From assembly GCA_963766505.1 (NCBI GenBank), contig CAVYAL010000001.1:1-64000 (forward strand): 64,000 bases of DNA, read 5' to 3'. This DNA comes from DATIRA01 sp963766505. GTDB taxonomy: Bacteria > Pseudomonadota > Gammaproteobacteria > Steroidobacterales > Steroidobacteraceae. Below are positions 50,155 through 59,027 of this stretch, in pieces (the stretch's first letter is position 1; the number at the start of each line of letters is the position of its first letter). The notes under the pieces were generated by a model. It worked only from the letters and a program-made list of their open reading frames with translations, was not told the origin of the DNA and did not search any database. The position numbers and the translations under genes are program-made.

Positions 50155-50658
50155 ATGCCGACCAGTCGCAGCCAGATCGACCTCGAGCGGTTCCTGCCCT
50201 ACCGGCTCTCGGTATTGAGCAACGAGGTCAGCGCCGCGATCGCCAGCGCCTATCAGCTCCGCTTCGACCTGAGCGTTCCCGAGTGGCGGGTCATCGCGGT
50301 GCTCGCTCGCCACGCCGGCCTCTCCGCCCGGGACGTCGCTGAACTGACCTCGATGGACGCCGTGGCGGTAAGCCGCGCGGTCAGGCGCCTGCTCGCCAGC
50401 GACAGGATCCGCCGCGACGTCTCGAAGAACGATCGCCGGCGCTCGGTGCTCCGGCTGTCGCGACGCGGTGTCGCGGTCTATCGGGCGGTCGCGCCGCTCG
50501 CGCTCGGCTACGAGCAGGAGCTGCTCGAAGGCATGAGCGCGGAGGAACGCCACGCACTGGATCTTGCACTGCACAAGCTGACCTTGCGCGCCCGTACGCT
50601 CAGGAAGAACCCCGGCAGCAGTCGGCCGCGGCGCGCGCCGCCGAAACGCTCCCTATAA
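50155..50658 (+). CDS. MarR-family transcriptional regulator
   Basis: A 167-residue winged-helix regulator. The recognition region is LSARDVAELTSMDAVAVSRA and the wing DVSKNDRRRSVLRLSRRG. The dimerisation helices at both ends fit the family; the C-terminus is basic. The ATG with AGGA upstream is chosen over a TTG 39 bases earlier. It lies directly upstream of the glutamate dehydrogenase gene, so control of that gene is possible; many MarR proteins respond to small aromatic or acyl ligands. Ligand unknown. Confidence 0.88.
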   Translation: MPTSRSQIDLERFLPYRLSVLSNEVSAAIASAYQLRFDLSVPEWRVIAVLARHAGLSARDVAELTSMDAVAVSRAVRRLLASDRIRRDVSKNDRRRSVLRLSRRGVAVYRAVAPLALGYEQELLEGMSAEERHALDLALHKLTLRARTLRKNPGSSRPRRAPPKRSL

Positions 50659-50659
50659 T
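50654..50659 (+). promoter_or_regulatory. Isolated perfect -10 hexamer before the glutamate dehydrogenase gene
   Basis: TATAAT overlaps the MarR stop codon and lies 46 bases before the dehydrogenase start. No -35 box is seen at 16-18 bases, so if it is a promoter it may need an activator. Confidence 0.3.
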
Positions 50660-50705
50660 CGACGATCGACACAGGCCCGAACTCCAGCCCACAGGGAAAG
50701 ACGCC

Positions 50706-53700
50706 ATGACCGGAACGATTCCGGCTGCCCGCCAGCACCTCCTCGATGCCATCGCCGCGGCCGCACGCAAGCTTCCGGGCCCACGGCCCGTCGTCCCGCT
50801 GACCGGCTTCGTCCGGGAGTACTACCACGGCGTGGACGAGGATGACCTGCGCGAGTCTGATCCGGGCTCGCTGGCCGCCGCCGCCGCTGCACACCTGCGC
50901 TTCGGCGGCCGGCGCAAGGCGGGAACGCCGCTGGTGAGGGTATTCAATCCCACGCTCGAGTCCGACGGCTGGCACTCACCGCACACGGTCGTGGAGGTCG
51001 TCACCGACGACATGCCCTTCCTGGTCGACTCGATGGCGATCGTGCTCAACCAGTGCGGCTTGCCGGTACAGATGATGGTGCACCCCGTGCTGCGCGTCGC
51101 GCGGGACGGGCGCGGGCGAATCACGCGCATCTCGAATCGTGGCGCGTCCGGGCCGGGACTCGAATCCTGGCAGCAGATCCAGGTACGGCGCACCGTCGAT
51201 GCCGGCAAGCTCGAGGAGATTCGCGGCAAGATCCTGCGGGTGCTCGACGACGTGCGCCTGTCGGTCGAGGACTGGCCTGCGATGCGCACGCGCGCACTGG
51301 ACGTCGCGCGCGACCTGCTCGGGGGCGTGCCGGGCGTGCCGCGCGCCGAGTCCGCCGAGGCGAGCGCCTTCCTCGAGTGGCTTGCCAACGACCATTTCAC
51401 CTTCCTCGGCTATCGCGAATACCGGCTCGAGCGTGGCTCGCGGCGGGACCGCGTGGTCCCGGTGGCCCGCAGCGGCCTGGGCCTGCTGCGCACCGGCGCG
51501 GGCCGTCCCCGGGCCACCGCGACCGTGCTCTCGGACGAAGTCCGTCGCAAGGCGCGCGAGGCCGTCGCCGTGGTCGTCACGAAGGCGAACTCGATCTCCA
51601 CCGTGCACCGCGCCACTTACCTCGATTACGTCGGCGTGAAGACCTTCGATGAGAGCGGTCGCGTGATCGGCGAGCGCCGCTTCATCGGCCTGTTCACCTC
51701 GACCACCTACAGCACGAGCCCGCGGGAGATCCCGCTGCTGCGCCGCAAGGTACAGAAGGTCTTCGAGCATTTCGGCGTTTCGCCGGTGAGCCATGACGGC
51801 AAGGCGCTGGTGCACGCGCTCGAGACCTACCCCAGGGACGAGCTGTTCCAGGCCAGCGTCGCCGAGCTGGTGCGCACCACGCGCGGCATCGTCAACCTCT
51901 ACGAGCGCCGGCGCGTCAGGCTCTTCCCGCGGCGCGATCCCTATGGCCGCTTCTACAGCTGCCTGGTGTTCGTCCCGAGGGACCGCTACAACACCCAGGC
52001 GCGCGAGCGGATCGAGCAGATCCTGCTCGAGGCACTGGCGGGGACCGCGCTCGAGTCGCAGGTGCAGATCTCCGAGTCCACCCTGGCCCGACTGCAGATC
52101 CTGGTACGCACCGACCCGGACCGGCCGGTCAGCGCCAACGTGGACCAGATCGAGCAGCGGGTCACCGAGGCACTGCGCACCTGGGAGGATTCGCTGCGCG
52201 AGGAGCTCGATCAACGGCTGCCCGAGGACCAGGCCGCCACGCTGACGCGGCGTTTCGGCAGCGCCTTTCCGGTGGCGTACCAGGAATACGTCAGCGCAAA
52301 GGACTCGATCACCGACATCCTCGAGCTGATCGCGCTGCCGGAGGATGCGCCGGCGCTCGGGATCGAGCTTCGTCCCGGCGACCCCGGGGAGAGAACGGCG
52401 CACTTGCGGCTTTACCGCCGCGGCGATCCGGTCGCGATGTCCGACATCCTGCCGAGACTCGAGAACTTCGGGCTGCGAGTCCTCAACGAGCGGCCTTATC
52501 GCATCAATCTGGACGGCGAGGCCGAGACCTGGATCCAGGACCTCGAGGTCGTGCACGAGTTACAGATCGAGCTCGACACGGAGCATCTCTCCGCGCGCTT
52601 CGAGGCGGCGTTCTTCGCCGTCTGGAACGGGGCCGCGGAAAGCGACGGCTTCAACAGGCTGGTGCTGACCGCCGATCTCGACTGGCGGCAGGTGCTGGTG
52701 CTGCGGGCCGTCTGCAGGTACCTGCTGCAGACCGGCCTGCCCTTCAGCCAGCGCTACATGGAAACAGTCATCGCGCGCCACGCAGCGATCGCGGGATGGC
52801 TTTCGCAGCTGTTCGAAGCCCGGTTCGATCCCGCGCTAAAGGCGTCGCGCCGCAAGGCCAGCCTGAAGAAGATCCTCGCCGCGATCGACGAGTCGCTGCA
52901 GAGTGTCACCAGCCCCGATGACGACCGGATCCTGCGTGCCTTCCGCAGCGTGATACGCGCGACGCTGCGTACCAACCACTACCAGCGGGACGATGCCGGT
53001 CAGCCGAAGCCCTACCTGTCGATGAAGCTCGAGCCACGCAGGATCCCGGACCTGCCCAAGCCCCGGCCGGTGTTCGAGATCTGGGTGTACTCGCCGCGCG
53101 TCGAGGGCGTGCACCTGCGCATGGGCAAGGTCGCCCGCGGCGGCCTGCGCTGGTCGGACCGGCGCGAGGACTTCCGCACCGAGATCCTGGGCCTGATGAA
53201 GGCGCAGAACGTGAAGAACACGCTGATCGTCCCGGTGGGCGCCAAGGGCGGCTTCGTGCCCAAGCAGCTGCCGGTCGGCGGCAGCCGCGAGGAGGTCCAG
53301 CGCGAGGGCGTCGAGTGCTACAAGACCTTCATCCGCGCGCTGCTCGATCTGACCGACAACGTCGTGGGCGACGCTGTCGTGCCGCCACAGCAGGTCGTCC
53401 GCTACGACGAGGACGATCCCTATCTCGTCGTCGCGGCGGACAAGGGCACGGCCACCTTCTCGGACACGGCGAATGAGCTGGCCGCCGAGTACGACTTCTG
53501 GCTTGCGGACGCCTTCGCCTCGGGCGGCTCGGCCGGCTACGACCACAAGAAGATGGGCATCACCGCGCGCGGCGCCTGGGAGTGCGTCAAGCGGCACTTC
53601 CGCGAGTTCGGGCTCGACACACAGTCCGAGGACTTCAGCGTCGCCGGCATCGGCGACATGAGTGGTGACGTGTTCGGCAACGGGATGCTGCTCTCGCCGC

Positions 53701-55538
53701 ACATCCGGCTGGTCGCCGCGTTCAACCACCAGCACATCTTCCTCGATCCGCAGCCCGATGCGGCGCGCAGCTTCCGGGAGCGGCAGAGACTCTTCGAGTT
53801 GCCCCGCTCGAGCTGGGAAGACTACGACCGCAGGGCTCTGTCCAGGGGCGGGATGATCCTGCCGCGCTCCGCGAAGGAACTCACGCTGAATGCCCAGGCG
53901 AGGGCCCTGCTGGGCCTCGAATCCGCGAAGGCGACGCCGAACGAGGTCATCCGGGCGATCCTCCGGCTGCCGGTGGACCTGCTCTGGAACGGCGGCATCG
54001 GCACCTACGTCAAGGCTTCCTGGGAGGCGAACGCCGAAGTCGGCGACCGCAGCAACGATCCGGTCCGGATCGACGCCCGGGAACTGCGCTGCAAGGTCGT
54101 CGGCGAGGGCGGCAACCTCGGCATCTCGCAGCTCGGGCGGATCGAATTCGCGCTGCGCGGCGGCCGAATGAACACGGACTTCGTCGACAATTCCGGCGGA
54201 GTGGACTGCTCCGACCACGAGGTCAACATCAAGATCCTGCTGGCCGTCGCGCAGCGCCGCAAACGGCTCGCCGGCGGCGCCCGCAACCGCCTGCTGGCAG
54301 AGATGACCGACGAAGTCGCTGCGCTGGTGCTGCGGGACAACTACCTGCAGAGCCAGGCGATCAGTCTGCTCGAGGCCACGTCGGCGACCCGGCTGGGCGA
54401 ACACGCGCACTTCATCCGGCAGCTCGAGATCGCCGGCACTCTGGACCGCAGCCTCGAGTACCTGCCGAACGCCGAGGACCTCGAGGAGCGGCAGCGGGCT
54501 GGCCAGGGCCTGACCCGGCCGGAGCTCTGCATGCTGCTCAGCTACTCGAAGATCGCGCTCAACGCCCAGCTGATCCAGTCGGACGTGCCCGAGGATCCCT
54601 ACCTCGGGCAGGAGCTGGATCGCTACTTCCCCGACCGCCTCACGCGCCGCTACGGCGAGCTGCTGGGCGAGCACCGCCTGAAGCGCGAGATCATCGCGAC
54701 CGCGACGACCAACAGCATCGTCAACCGGATGGGCCCGACCTTCGTCGCCAGGACGCAGCAGGACACCGGCGCCGACGCGGCGACCGTTGCGCGCGCCTAC
54801 ACGATCGCCCGCGAAGTCTTCGAGGTGCGCGAGATCTGGGCCGCGATCGAAGCGCTGGACAACCGCACCCCCGCCGCCGTGCAGTACTCGATGATCCAGG
54901 ACACCGTGACGCTGCTGAGGCAGGTCTCCTACTGGCTCATCGAGCGGCACCGCAACGAGCTCGGCATCGAGCGGCAGGTCGGGCGATTCCGTCCCGGAAT
55001 CCGTGAGCTCACCGCCTCGGCTGGCGACTGGCTCACCGGCATCGAGCGCGAGGCCTTCGATTCCCGCGCTCGCGAACTCGAGCAATCGGGCATCGCCGGT
55101 GCGCTGGCCCGACGCGTGGCCGCGAGTGCTGCGTTGCAGAGCGGGCCGGACATCGTCGAGCTCGCCCAGGCACGCAGGCTCGCGGTGCCCGTCGCGGCGC
55201 AGGCCTACTTCGCCGTCGGCGAGGCCTTCGGGCTCGACTGGCTGCGCCAGCACGTCGAGGCACTGGAGATCACCGGGCACTGGCAGGCGGTGGCGCGCGG
55301 CAGCCTGCGCGAGGCGCTGTCCGAGACGCACCGTCGCCTCGCCCAGCGCATCCTGGAGGAAACCAGGGAGCGGGACCCGGACCGGGCGGTGAAGCGCTGG
55401 CAGGAACGACACTCGGCCGAGGCCACCCACGCCCAGAGCGTCGTGAACGACATCCGCAGTCAGCCCACCGACGCGGACTTCGCCTCGCTCTCGGTCGCGC
55501 TGCAGACGGTGCGGAGGCTCGCGCTGACCGAGCCCTGA
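50706..55538 (+). CDS. Large NAD-specific glutamate dehydrogenase (180-kDa class)
   Basis: A 1610-residue glutamate dehydrogenase of the large (L-180) class, which oxidises glutamate to 2-oxoglutarate and ammonium with NAD+. The N-terminal half holds ACT-like regulatory domains (VVTDDMPFLVDSMAIVLNQ, DHFTFLGYREYRLERG, FHxL-type blocks). The catalytic domain includes GKVARGGLRWSDRREDFRTE, NTLIVPVGAKGGFVPKQLP with the catalytic Lys, and GDMSGDVFGNGMLLSPHIRL in the nucleotide-binding part. The family is typical of Pseudomonas-like amino-acid degraders and regulated by amino acids. The stop overlaps the glycosyltransferase start (TGATG). A MarR gene lies upstream. Confidence 0.95.
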   Translation: MTGTIPAARQHLLDAIAAAARKLPGPRPVVPLTGFVREYYHGVDEDDLRESDPGSLAAAAAAHLRFGGRRKAGTPLVRVFNPTLESDGWHSPHTVVEVVTDDMPFLVDSMAIVLNQCGLPVQMMVHPVLRVARDGRGRITRISNRGASGPGLESWQQIQVRRTVDAGKLEEIRGKILRVLDDVRLSVEDWPAMRTRALDVARDLLGGVPGVPRAESAEASAFLEWLANDHFTFLGYREYRLERGSRRDRVVPVARSGLGLLRTGAGRPRATATVLSDEVRRKAREAVAVVVTKANSISTVHRATYLDYVGVKTFDESGRVIGERRFIGLFTSTTYSTSPREIPLLRRKVQKVFEHFGVSPVSHDGKALVHALETYPRDELFQASVAELVRTTRGIVNLYERRRVRLFPRRDPYGRFYSCLVFVPRDRYNTQARERIEQILLEALAGTALESQVQISESTLARLQILVRTDPDRPVSANVDQIEQRVTEALRTWEDSLREELDQRLPEDQAATLTRRFGSAFPVAYQEYVSAKDSITDILELIALPEDAPALGIELRPGDPGERTAHLRLYRRGDPVAMSDILPRLENFGLRVLNERPYRINLDGEAETWIQDLEVVHELQIELDTEHLSARFEAAFFAVWNGAAESDGFNRLVLTADLDWRQVLVLRAVCRYLLQTGLPFSQRYMETVIARHAAIAGWLSQLFEARFDPALKASRRKASLKKILAAIDESLQSVTSPDDDRILRAFRSVIRATLRTNHYQRDDAGQPKPYLSMKLEPRRIPDLPKPRPVFEIWVYSPRVEGVHLRMGKVARGGLRWSDRREDFRTEILGLMKAQNVKNTLIVPVGAKGGFVPKQLPVGGSREEVQREGVECYKTFIRALLDLTDNVVGDAVVPPQQVVRYDEDDPYLVVAADKGTATFSDTANELAAEYDFWLADAFASGGSAGYDHKKMGITARGAWECVKRHFREFGLDTQSEDFSVAGIGDMSGDVFGNGMLLSPHIRLVAAFNHQHIFLDPQPDAARSFRERQRLFELPRSSWEDYDRRALSRGGMILPRSAKELTLNAQARALLGLESAKATPNEVIRAILRLPVDLLWNGGIGTYVKASWEANAEVGDRSNDPVRIDARELRCKVVGEGGNLGISQLGRIEFALRGGRMNTDFVDNSGGVDCSDHEVNIKILLAVAQRRKRLAGGARNRLLAEMTDEVAALVLRDNYLQSQAISLLEATSATRLGEHAHFIRQLEIAGTLDRSLEYLPNAEDLEERQRAGQGLTRPELCMLLSYSKIALNAQLIQSDVPEDPYLGQELDRYFPDRLTRRYGELLGEHRLKREIIATATTNSIVNRMGPTFVARTQQDTGADAATVARAYTIAREVFEVREIWAAIEALDNRTPAAVQYSMIQDTVTLLRQVSYWLIERHRNELGIERQVGRFRPGIRELTASAGDWLTGIEREAFDSRARELEQSGIAGALARRVAASAALQSGPDIVELAQARRLAVPVAAQAYFAVGEAFGLDWLRQHVEALEITGHWQAVARGSLREALSETHRRLAQRILEETRERDPDRAVKRWQERHSAEATHAQSVVNDIRSQPTDADFASLSVALQTVRRLALTEP

Positions 55539-56326
55539 TGCGCTGCAGCCTAGTCGTGACGACCTACGAGCGGCCGCAGGCCCTGGCCCGTGTGCTCGAG
55601 AGTCTCGCGACGCAGACGCGCTGGCCCGATGAGGTGTTGATCGCCGACGACGGCTCGGGCCCCGGGACGGCCGAACTGGTGCAGCGGTTTGCGGCGACGG
55701 TGGCACGTCCCGTGCGCCACCTCTGGCAGCCGCACGAGGGATTCCGCGCCGGCCGGATTCGCAACGAGGCCATCTGCAGGGCGGACTGCGAGTATGTAGT
55801 GCTGCTCGACGGCGACATGGTGATGCACCCGGAGTTCATCGCGGACCACCTCGTCGCCGCGAGGCCGGGCCGATACAGCCAGGGCGTGCGGGTCCAGCTC
55901 GATCAGCACGCGAGCCGGCAGCTCGAGCAGGCCGCTGCGCCTTTTCCCGCCTGGTTCGCACCCGGCCTCGGCCTGCGACGCCGTGGCTACATGCTGCGCT
56001 CGCCGCGGCTCGCCCGCAGCTCACGTCGCCTCGGCAACTGGCTGGTGTCCGTGAAGTCGTGCAACCAGGGCTTCTGGCGCGAGGACCTGCTGCGGGTCAA
56101 CGGCTTCGACGAGGCGATGGTCGGCTGGGGCTCCGAGGACAAGGAACTCTGCGCCCGACTCGAGAACGCCGGCGTGCTGCGACAGACGCTGCTCTTCGCA
56201 GCGATCGCCTGCCACCTCGAGCATCCGCCCGCATCGAGGTCGCTGGCCGGGTCCAACCACCGCCGCTGGCAGCAGACCGTGCGCACCGGCCGCATCCGCT
56301 GCGAGCGCGGAATCAGCTCGCATTGA
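55538..56326 (+). CDS. Family 2-type glycosyltransferase with galactosyltransferase C-terminal domain
   Basis: A 262-residue GT-A fold enzyme. It starts RCSLVVTTYERPQALARVLE; the nucleotide-binding Asp residues are in VLIADDGSGPGT and the metal-binding DxD-type motif in YVVLLDGDMVMHPEFIA. The segment FDEAMVGWGSEDKELCARLE is the characteristic C-terminal (Glyco_transf_7C-like) motif. It could add a sugar to lipopolysaccharide or another surface glycan; acceptor and donor are unknown. Coupled by one-base overlap to the glutamate dehydrogenase stop, an unusual pairing without an obvious functional link. Confidence 0.85.
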   Translation: MRCSLVVTTYERPQALARVLESLATQTRWPDEVLIADDGSGPGTAELVQRFAATVARPVRHLWQPHEGFRAGRIRNEAICRADCEYVVLLDGDMVMHPEFIADHLVAARPGRYSQGVRVQLDQHASRQLEQAAAPFPAWFAPGLGLRRRGYMLRSPRLARSSRRLGNWLVSVKSCNQGFWREDLLRVNGFDEAMVGWGSEDKELCARLENAGVLRQTLLFAAIACHLEHPPASRSLAGSNHRRWQQTVRTGRIRCERGISSH

Positions 56327-56354
56327 ACGATAGCCCCGTCAGGAGATTCCCGTC

Positions 56355-56383
56355 TGGCGACGGTGCCGGCCGGTTGCTATAAA
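56355..56383 (+). promoter_or_regulatory. Possible promoter of gpmA
   Basis: TGGCGA, 17 bases, TATAAA, about 34 bases before the gpmA start codon. The -10 is convincing, the -35 weak. Confidence 0.35.
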
Positions 56384-56417
56384 TAGCCGCGTCAATCACG
56401 GCAAAGCACGCAATACC

Positions 56418-57215
56418 ATGAGCACCGGCAAGCTGCTGCTACTGCGCCACGGCCAGAGCACCTGGAACCTCGAGAACCTGTTCACCGGCTGGATAGACGT
56501 CGACCTGTCCGAGCTCGGTCTCGTCGAGGCCCGCGAGGCGGGTCAGCTCCTGAAGGCCGAGGGCCTGCGCTTCGACGTCGCGTTCACCTCGGTCCTCAAG
56601 CGCGCGATCCGCACCTTGTGGATCGTGCTCGACGAGATGGACACGATGTGGCTCCCGGTCGAACGCAGCTGGCGCCTGAACGAGCGGCACTACGGTGCGC
56701 TGCAGGGCCTGGACAAGGCGCAGACGGTCGAGAAGCACGGCGCGGAGCAGGTGAAGATCTGGCGGCGCAGCTACGACATCCCGCCGCCGCCACTGAAGCT
56801 GAAGGACCGCAGCCATCCTCGCTACGACCGTCGCTATGCCGGCGTCCCGCCGACCGACCTGCCGTCCGCGGAGTCGCTGAAGGACACGCTCGCGCGCGTG
56901 CTGCCCTACTGGGAGGCGCGGATCGCGCCGGAGCTGCTGGCCGGCCGCAACGTGCTGGTCGCAGCGCACGGCAACAGCCTGCGGGCACTGGTCAAGATGC
57001 TGGACAGGTTGAGCGACGAAGCCATCGTCGAGCTGAACATACCGACCGGCGTGCCGCTGCTCTACGAGCTCGACGCGCGCCTGAAGCCCCGTTCCAGCCG
57101 CTACCTGGGCGACCCCGTGGCCATCAAGGCCCGCGCGGACGCCGTGGCGAGGCAGGCCGAGGCCCGCAAGAAGACGGCGCCCGGGAAGAAGACGCCGGCC
57201 CGGAAGAAGAAGTAG
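56418..57215 (+). CDS. gpmA: 2,3-bisphosphoglycerate-dependent phosphoglycerate mutase
   Basis: Glycolytic enzyme interconverting 3- and 2-phosphoglycerate. The 265-residue protein has the phosphohistidine motif LLRHGQSTWNLENLFTGW, the RHYGALQGLDKAQT block and the second His in VLVAAHGNSLRALVK. The core matches GpmA in length, but the chain ends in a Lys-rich tail (ARKKTAPGKKTPARKKK), longer than in E. coli and resembling the tails added to some housekeeping proteins in GC-rich proteobacteria. Convergent with the following SDR gene, only three bases apart. Confidence 0.95.
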   Translation: MSTGKLLLLRHGQSTWNLENLFTGWIDVDLSELGLVEAREAGQLLKAEGLRFDVAFTSVLKRAIRTLWIVLDEMDTMWLPVERSWRLNERHYGALQGLDKAQTVEKHGAEQVKIWRRSYDIPPPPLKLKDRSHPRYDRRYAGVPPTDLPSAESLKDTLARVLPYWEARIAPELLAGRNVLVAAHGNSLRALVKMLDRLSDEAIVELNIPTGVPLLYELDARLKPRSSRYLGDPVAIKARADAVARQAEARKKTAPGKKTPARKKK

Positions 57216-57218
57216 CGC

Positions 57219-57980
57219 TCAGACCAGGAATCCGCCGTCGACGACCAGCAGCTCGCCGGTGACGTAAGAGGACGCGTCCGAGGCGAGGAACACGGCCGCG
57301 CCGGCGAGATCCTCAGGTTCGCCCACCCGGCGCAGCGGGTTCTGGCCCACGTAATGGGCCAGCTGCTGCTCGTCCTTCAGCAGCGCGCCGGCGAACCTGG
57401 TGCGGATCAGGCCCGGCAGGATCGCGTTGCAGCGGATGCCTTCAGGCCCGCACTCGCGTGCGAAGGCCCGGGTCATGTTCAGGACGGCGCCCTTCGTGAT
57501 CGAGTAGATGCCTTGCAGCGGGCCGGGCCGTACCGCGTTGACCGAGGCGATGTTGATGATCGACCCGCCACCCCCGGAGCGCATCAGGCGGGCGCCGAGC
57601 ACCGAAGTGAAGAAGTAGCCGCGGATATTGACGTCAACCGTCTTCTGGAAGGCAGCGAGGTCGGTGTCGAGGATGTGCCCGTAGTACGGGTTGGTCGCCG
57701 CGTTGTTGACCAGTACGTCGAGCCGGCCGAAGCGTTCCTGCACCTGGCCGACGAGCTGCTCGATCGCCTCGAGCTCGCCGATGTGGCAGGCCATCGCGAC
57801 GGCTTCGCCGCCCGACCCGGTGATGGCAGCGGCGACCTGATCACAAGCCTCCTGCTTGCGGCTCGATACGACGACGCGTGCGCCCCGCGCCGCGTATTCC
57901 CGGGCGATGGCCTCGCCGATGCCGCGGCTCGCGCCGGTCACCAGGGCCACGCGGCCGGAAAGGTCGAACATGTCAGGCAT
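57219..57980 (-). CDS. Short-chain dehydrogenase/reductase
   Basis: A 253-residue classical SDR with TGASRGIGEAIA, VNNAATNPYYGHILDTD, NIASVNAVRPGPLQGIYSIT and the YSITKGA catalytic Tyr/Lys. The NPYYG insertion after NNAATN is typical of a subgroup found next to acyl-CoA and alcohol-oxidation genes. It may oxidise a hydroxyacyl or secondary alcohol group. It is the last gene of the minus-strand acyl-CoA run, 62 bases after the nitronate-monooxygenase-like gene. Substrate unknown. Confidence 0.88.
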   Translation of the reverse strand: MPDMFDLSGRVALVTGASRGIGEAIAREYAARGARVVVSSRKQEACDQVAAAITGSGGEAVAMACHIGELEAIEQLVGQVQERFGRLDVLVNNAATNPYYGHILDTDLAAFQKTVDVNIRGYFFTSVLGARLMRSGGGGSIINIASVNAVRPGPLQGIYSITKGAVLNMTRAFARECGPEGIRCNAILPGLIRTRFAGALLKDEQQLAHYVGQNPLRRVGEPEDLAGAAVFLASDASSYVTGELLVVDGGFLV

Positions 57981-58042
57981 CGCGGTCTCCTCGTTTCGAA
58001 TTCAGGCAGAGCGACTGCCGGCAGCACCTGGCCGCGCGCTGG

Positions 58043-59011
58043 TCAGCTCGAAGCGCAGAGCCGGTTGCGCGCCGCGTCGAATTCCTCGCGCATCCGTGCG
58101 ACCAGCTCGCGCGTCGGAAGGGTCTCGTGGATGTTCCCCACGCCCTGCCCTGCGCTCCAGATGTCGCGCCAGGCTTTCTTCCCCATGTTGCCGCCTGAGC
58201 CGAAGTCCATCGCGGACTTGTCGGCCTCGGGAAGGTTGTCCGGGTCGAGCCCGGCGGCCGCGACGCTGCGCTTGAGGTAGTTGCCCTTTACGCCGGTGAA
58301 CAGCGACGTGTAGACGACTTCGTCGGAGGACGAATCGACGATCATCTGCTTGTACTGCGGCGGCACGTTCGCCTCGGTCGTCGCAAGAAAGCGCGTGCCG
58401 ATGTAGGCCATGTCGGCACCGAGCGCCAGCGCCGCGAATACGTCCGCGCCGCTGGTCATGGCCCCGGAGAGGATGATCGTGCCGTCGAAGAAGCTGCGGA
58501 TCTCGCGCAGCAGCGCGAACGGGCTCGCTCCGCCCGCGTGTCCGCCGGCGCCCGCACACACCGCGATGATGCCGTCCACGCCCTGCTCCGCCGCCTTGCG
58601 GGCGTGGCGCAGGCTGATCACGTCGTGGAACAGCAGCCCGCCATAGGAATGCACGGCCTCGACGATCTCCCGCGGCGGTCGCAGGCTCGTGATGATCAGC
58701 GGCACCTCGTGCCGCACGCAGACCTCCACGTCGTGCACCAGGCGATCGTTGCTCGCGTGCGCGATCTGGTTGACGGCGAAAGGCGCCACCTTCGCGGCGG
58801 GGTTCGCCCTCGAGTACTCGTCGAGTTCGCCGCGAATCCGCAGCAGCCACTCCTCGAGCATCGACGCCGGCCGGGCGTTCAGTGCCGGGAACGCGCCGAT
58901 GATCCCCGCCTTGCATTGCTCCACGACGAGTTCCGGCGTCGAGGCAATGAACATCGGCGCGCCGATCAGCGGCAGCGTCAGGCGTTCCGCGAGGCTCGGC
59001 GGGATCGGCAT
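58043..59011 (-). CDS. Nitronate monooxygenase-like FMN protein
   Basis: A 322-residue TIM-barrel flavoprotein of the NPD/enoyl-reductase-like group: PLIGAPMFIASTPELVVEQC at the N-terminus, the FMN-phosphate region CAGAGGHAGGASPFALL, and ILSGAMTSGADVFAALALGA, DMAYIGTRFLAT. Members include nitronate monooxygenases and FabK-like or 2-enoyl-CoA related reductases, so the activity is uncertain. It is 16 bases downstream of the FadJ-like gene, and such neighbours are common in fatty-acid and sterol degradation clusters. Confidence 0.85.
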   Translation of the reverse strand: MPIPPSLAERLTLPLIGAPMFIASTPELVVEQCKAGIIGAFPALNARPASMLEEWLLRIRGELDEYSRANPAAKVAPFAVNQIAHASNDRLVHDVEVCVRHEVPLIITSLRPPREIVEAVHSYGGLLFHDVISLRHARKAAEQGVDGIIAVCAGAGGHAGGASPFALLREIRSFFDGTIILSGAMTSGADVFAALALGADMAYIGTRFLATTEANVPPQYKQMIVDSSSDEVVYTSLFTGVKGNYLKRSVAAAGLDPDNLPEADKSAMDFGSGGNMGKKAWRDIWSAGQGVGNIHETLPTRELVARMREEFDAARNRLCASS

Positions 59012-59027
59012 CAGGAACTGCGGCGCA

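Noticed and set aside
52836..55706. A 956-codon open frame antisense to the glutamate dehydrogenase
   Set aside because: Mirror of the coding strand in GC-rich DNA; no motifs, no ribosome site, and it ignores the glycosyltransferase start.
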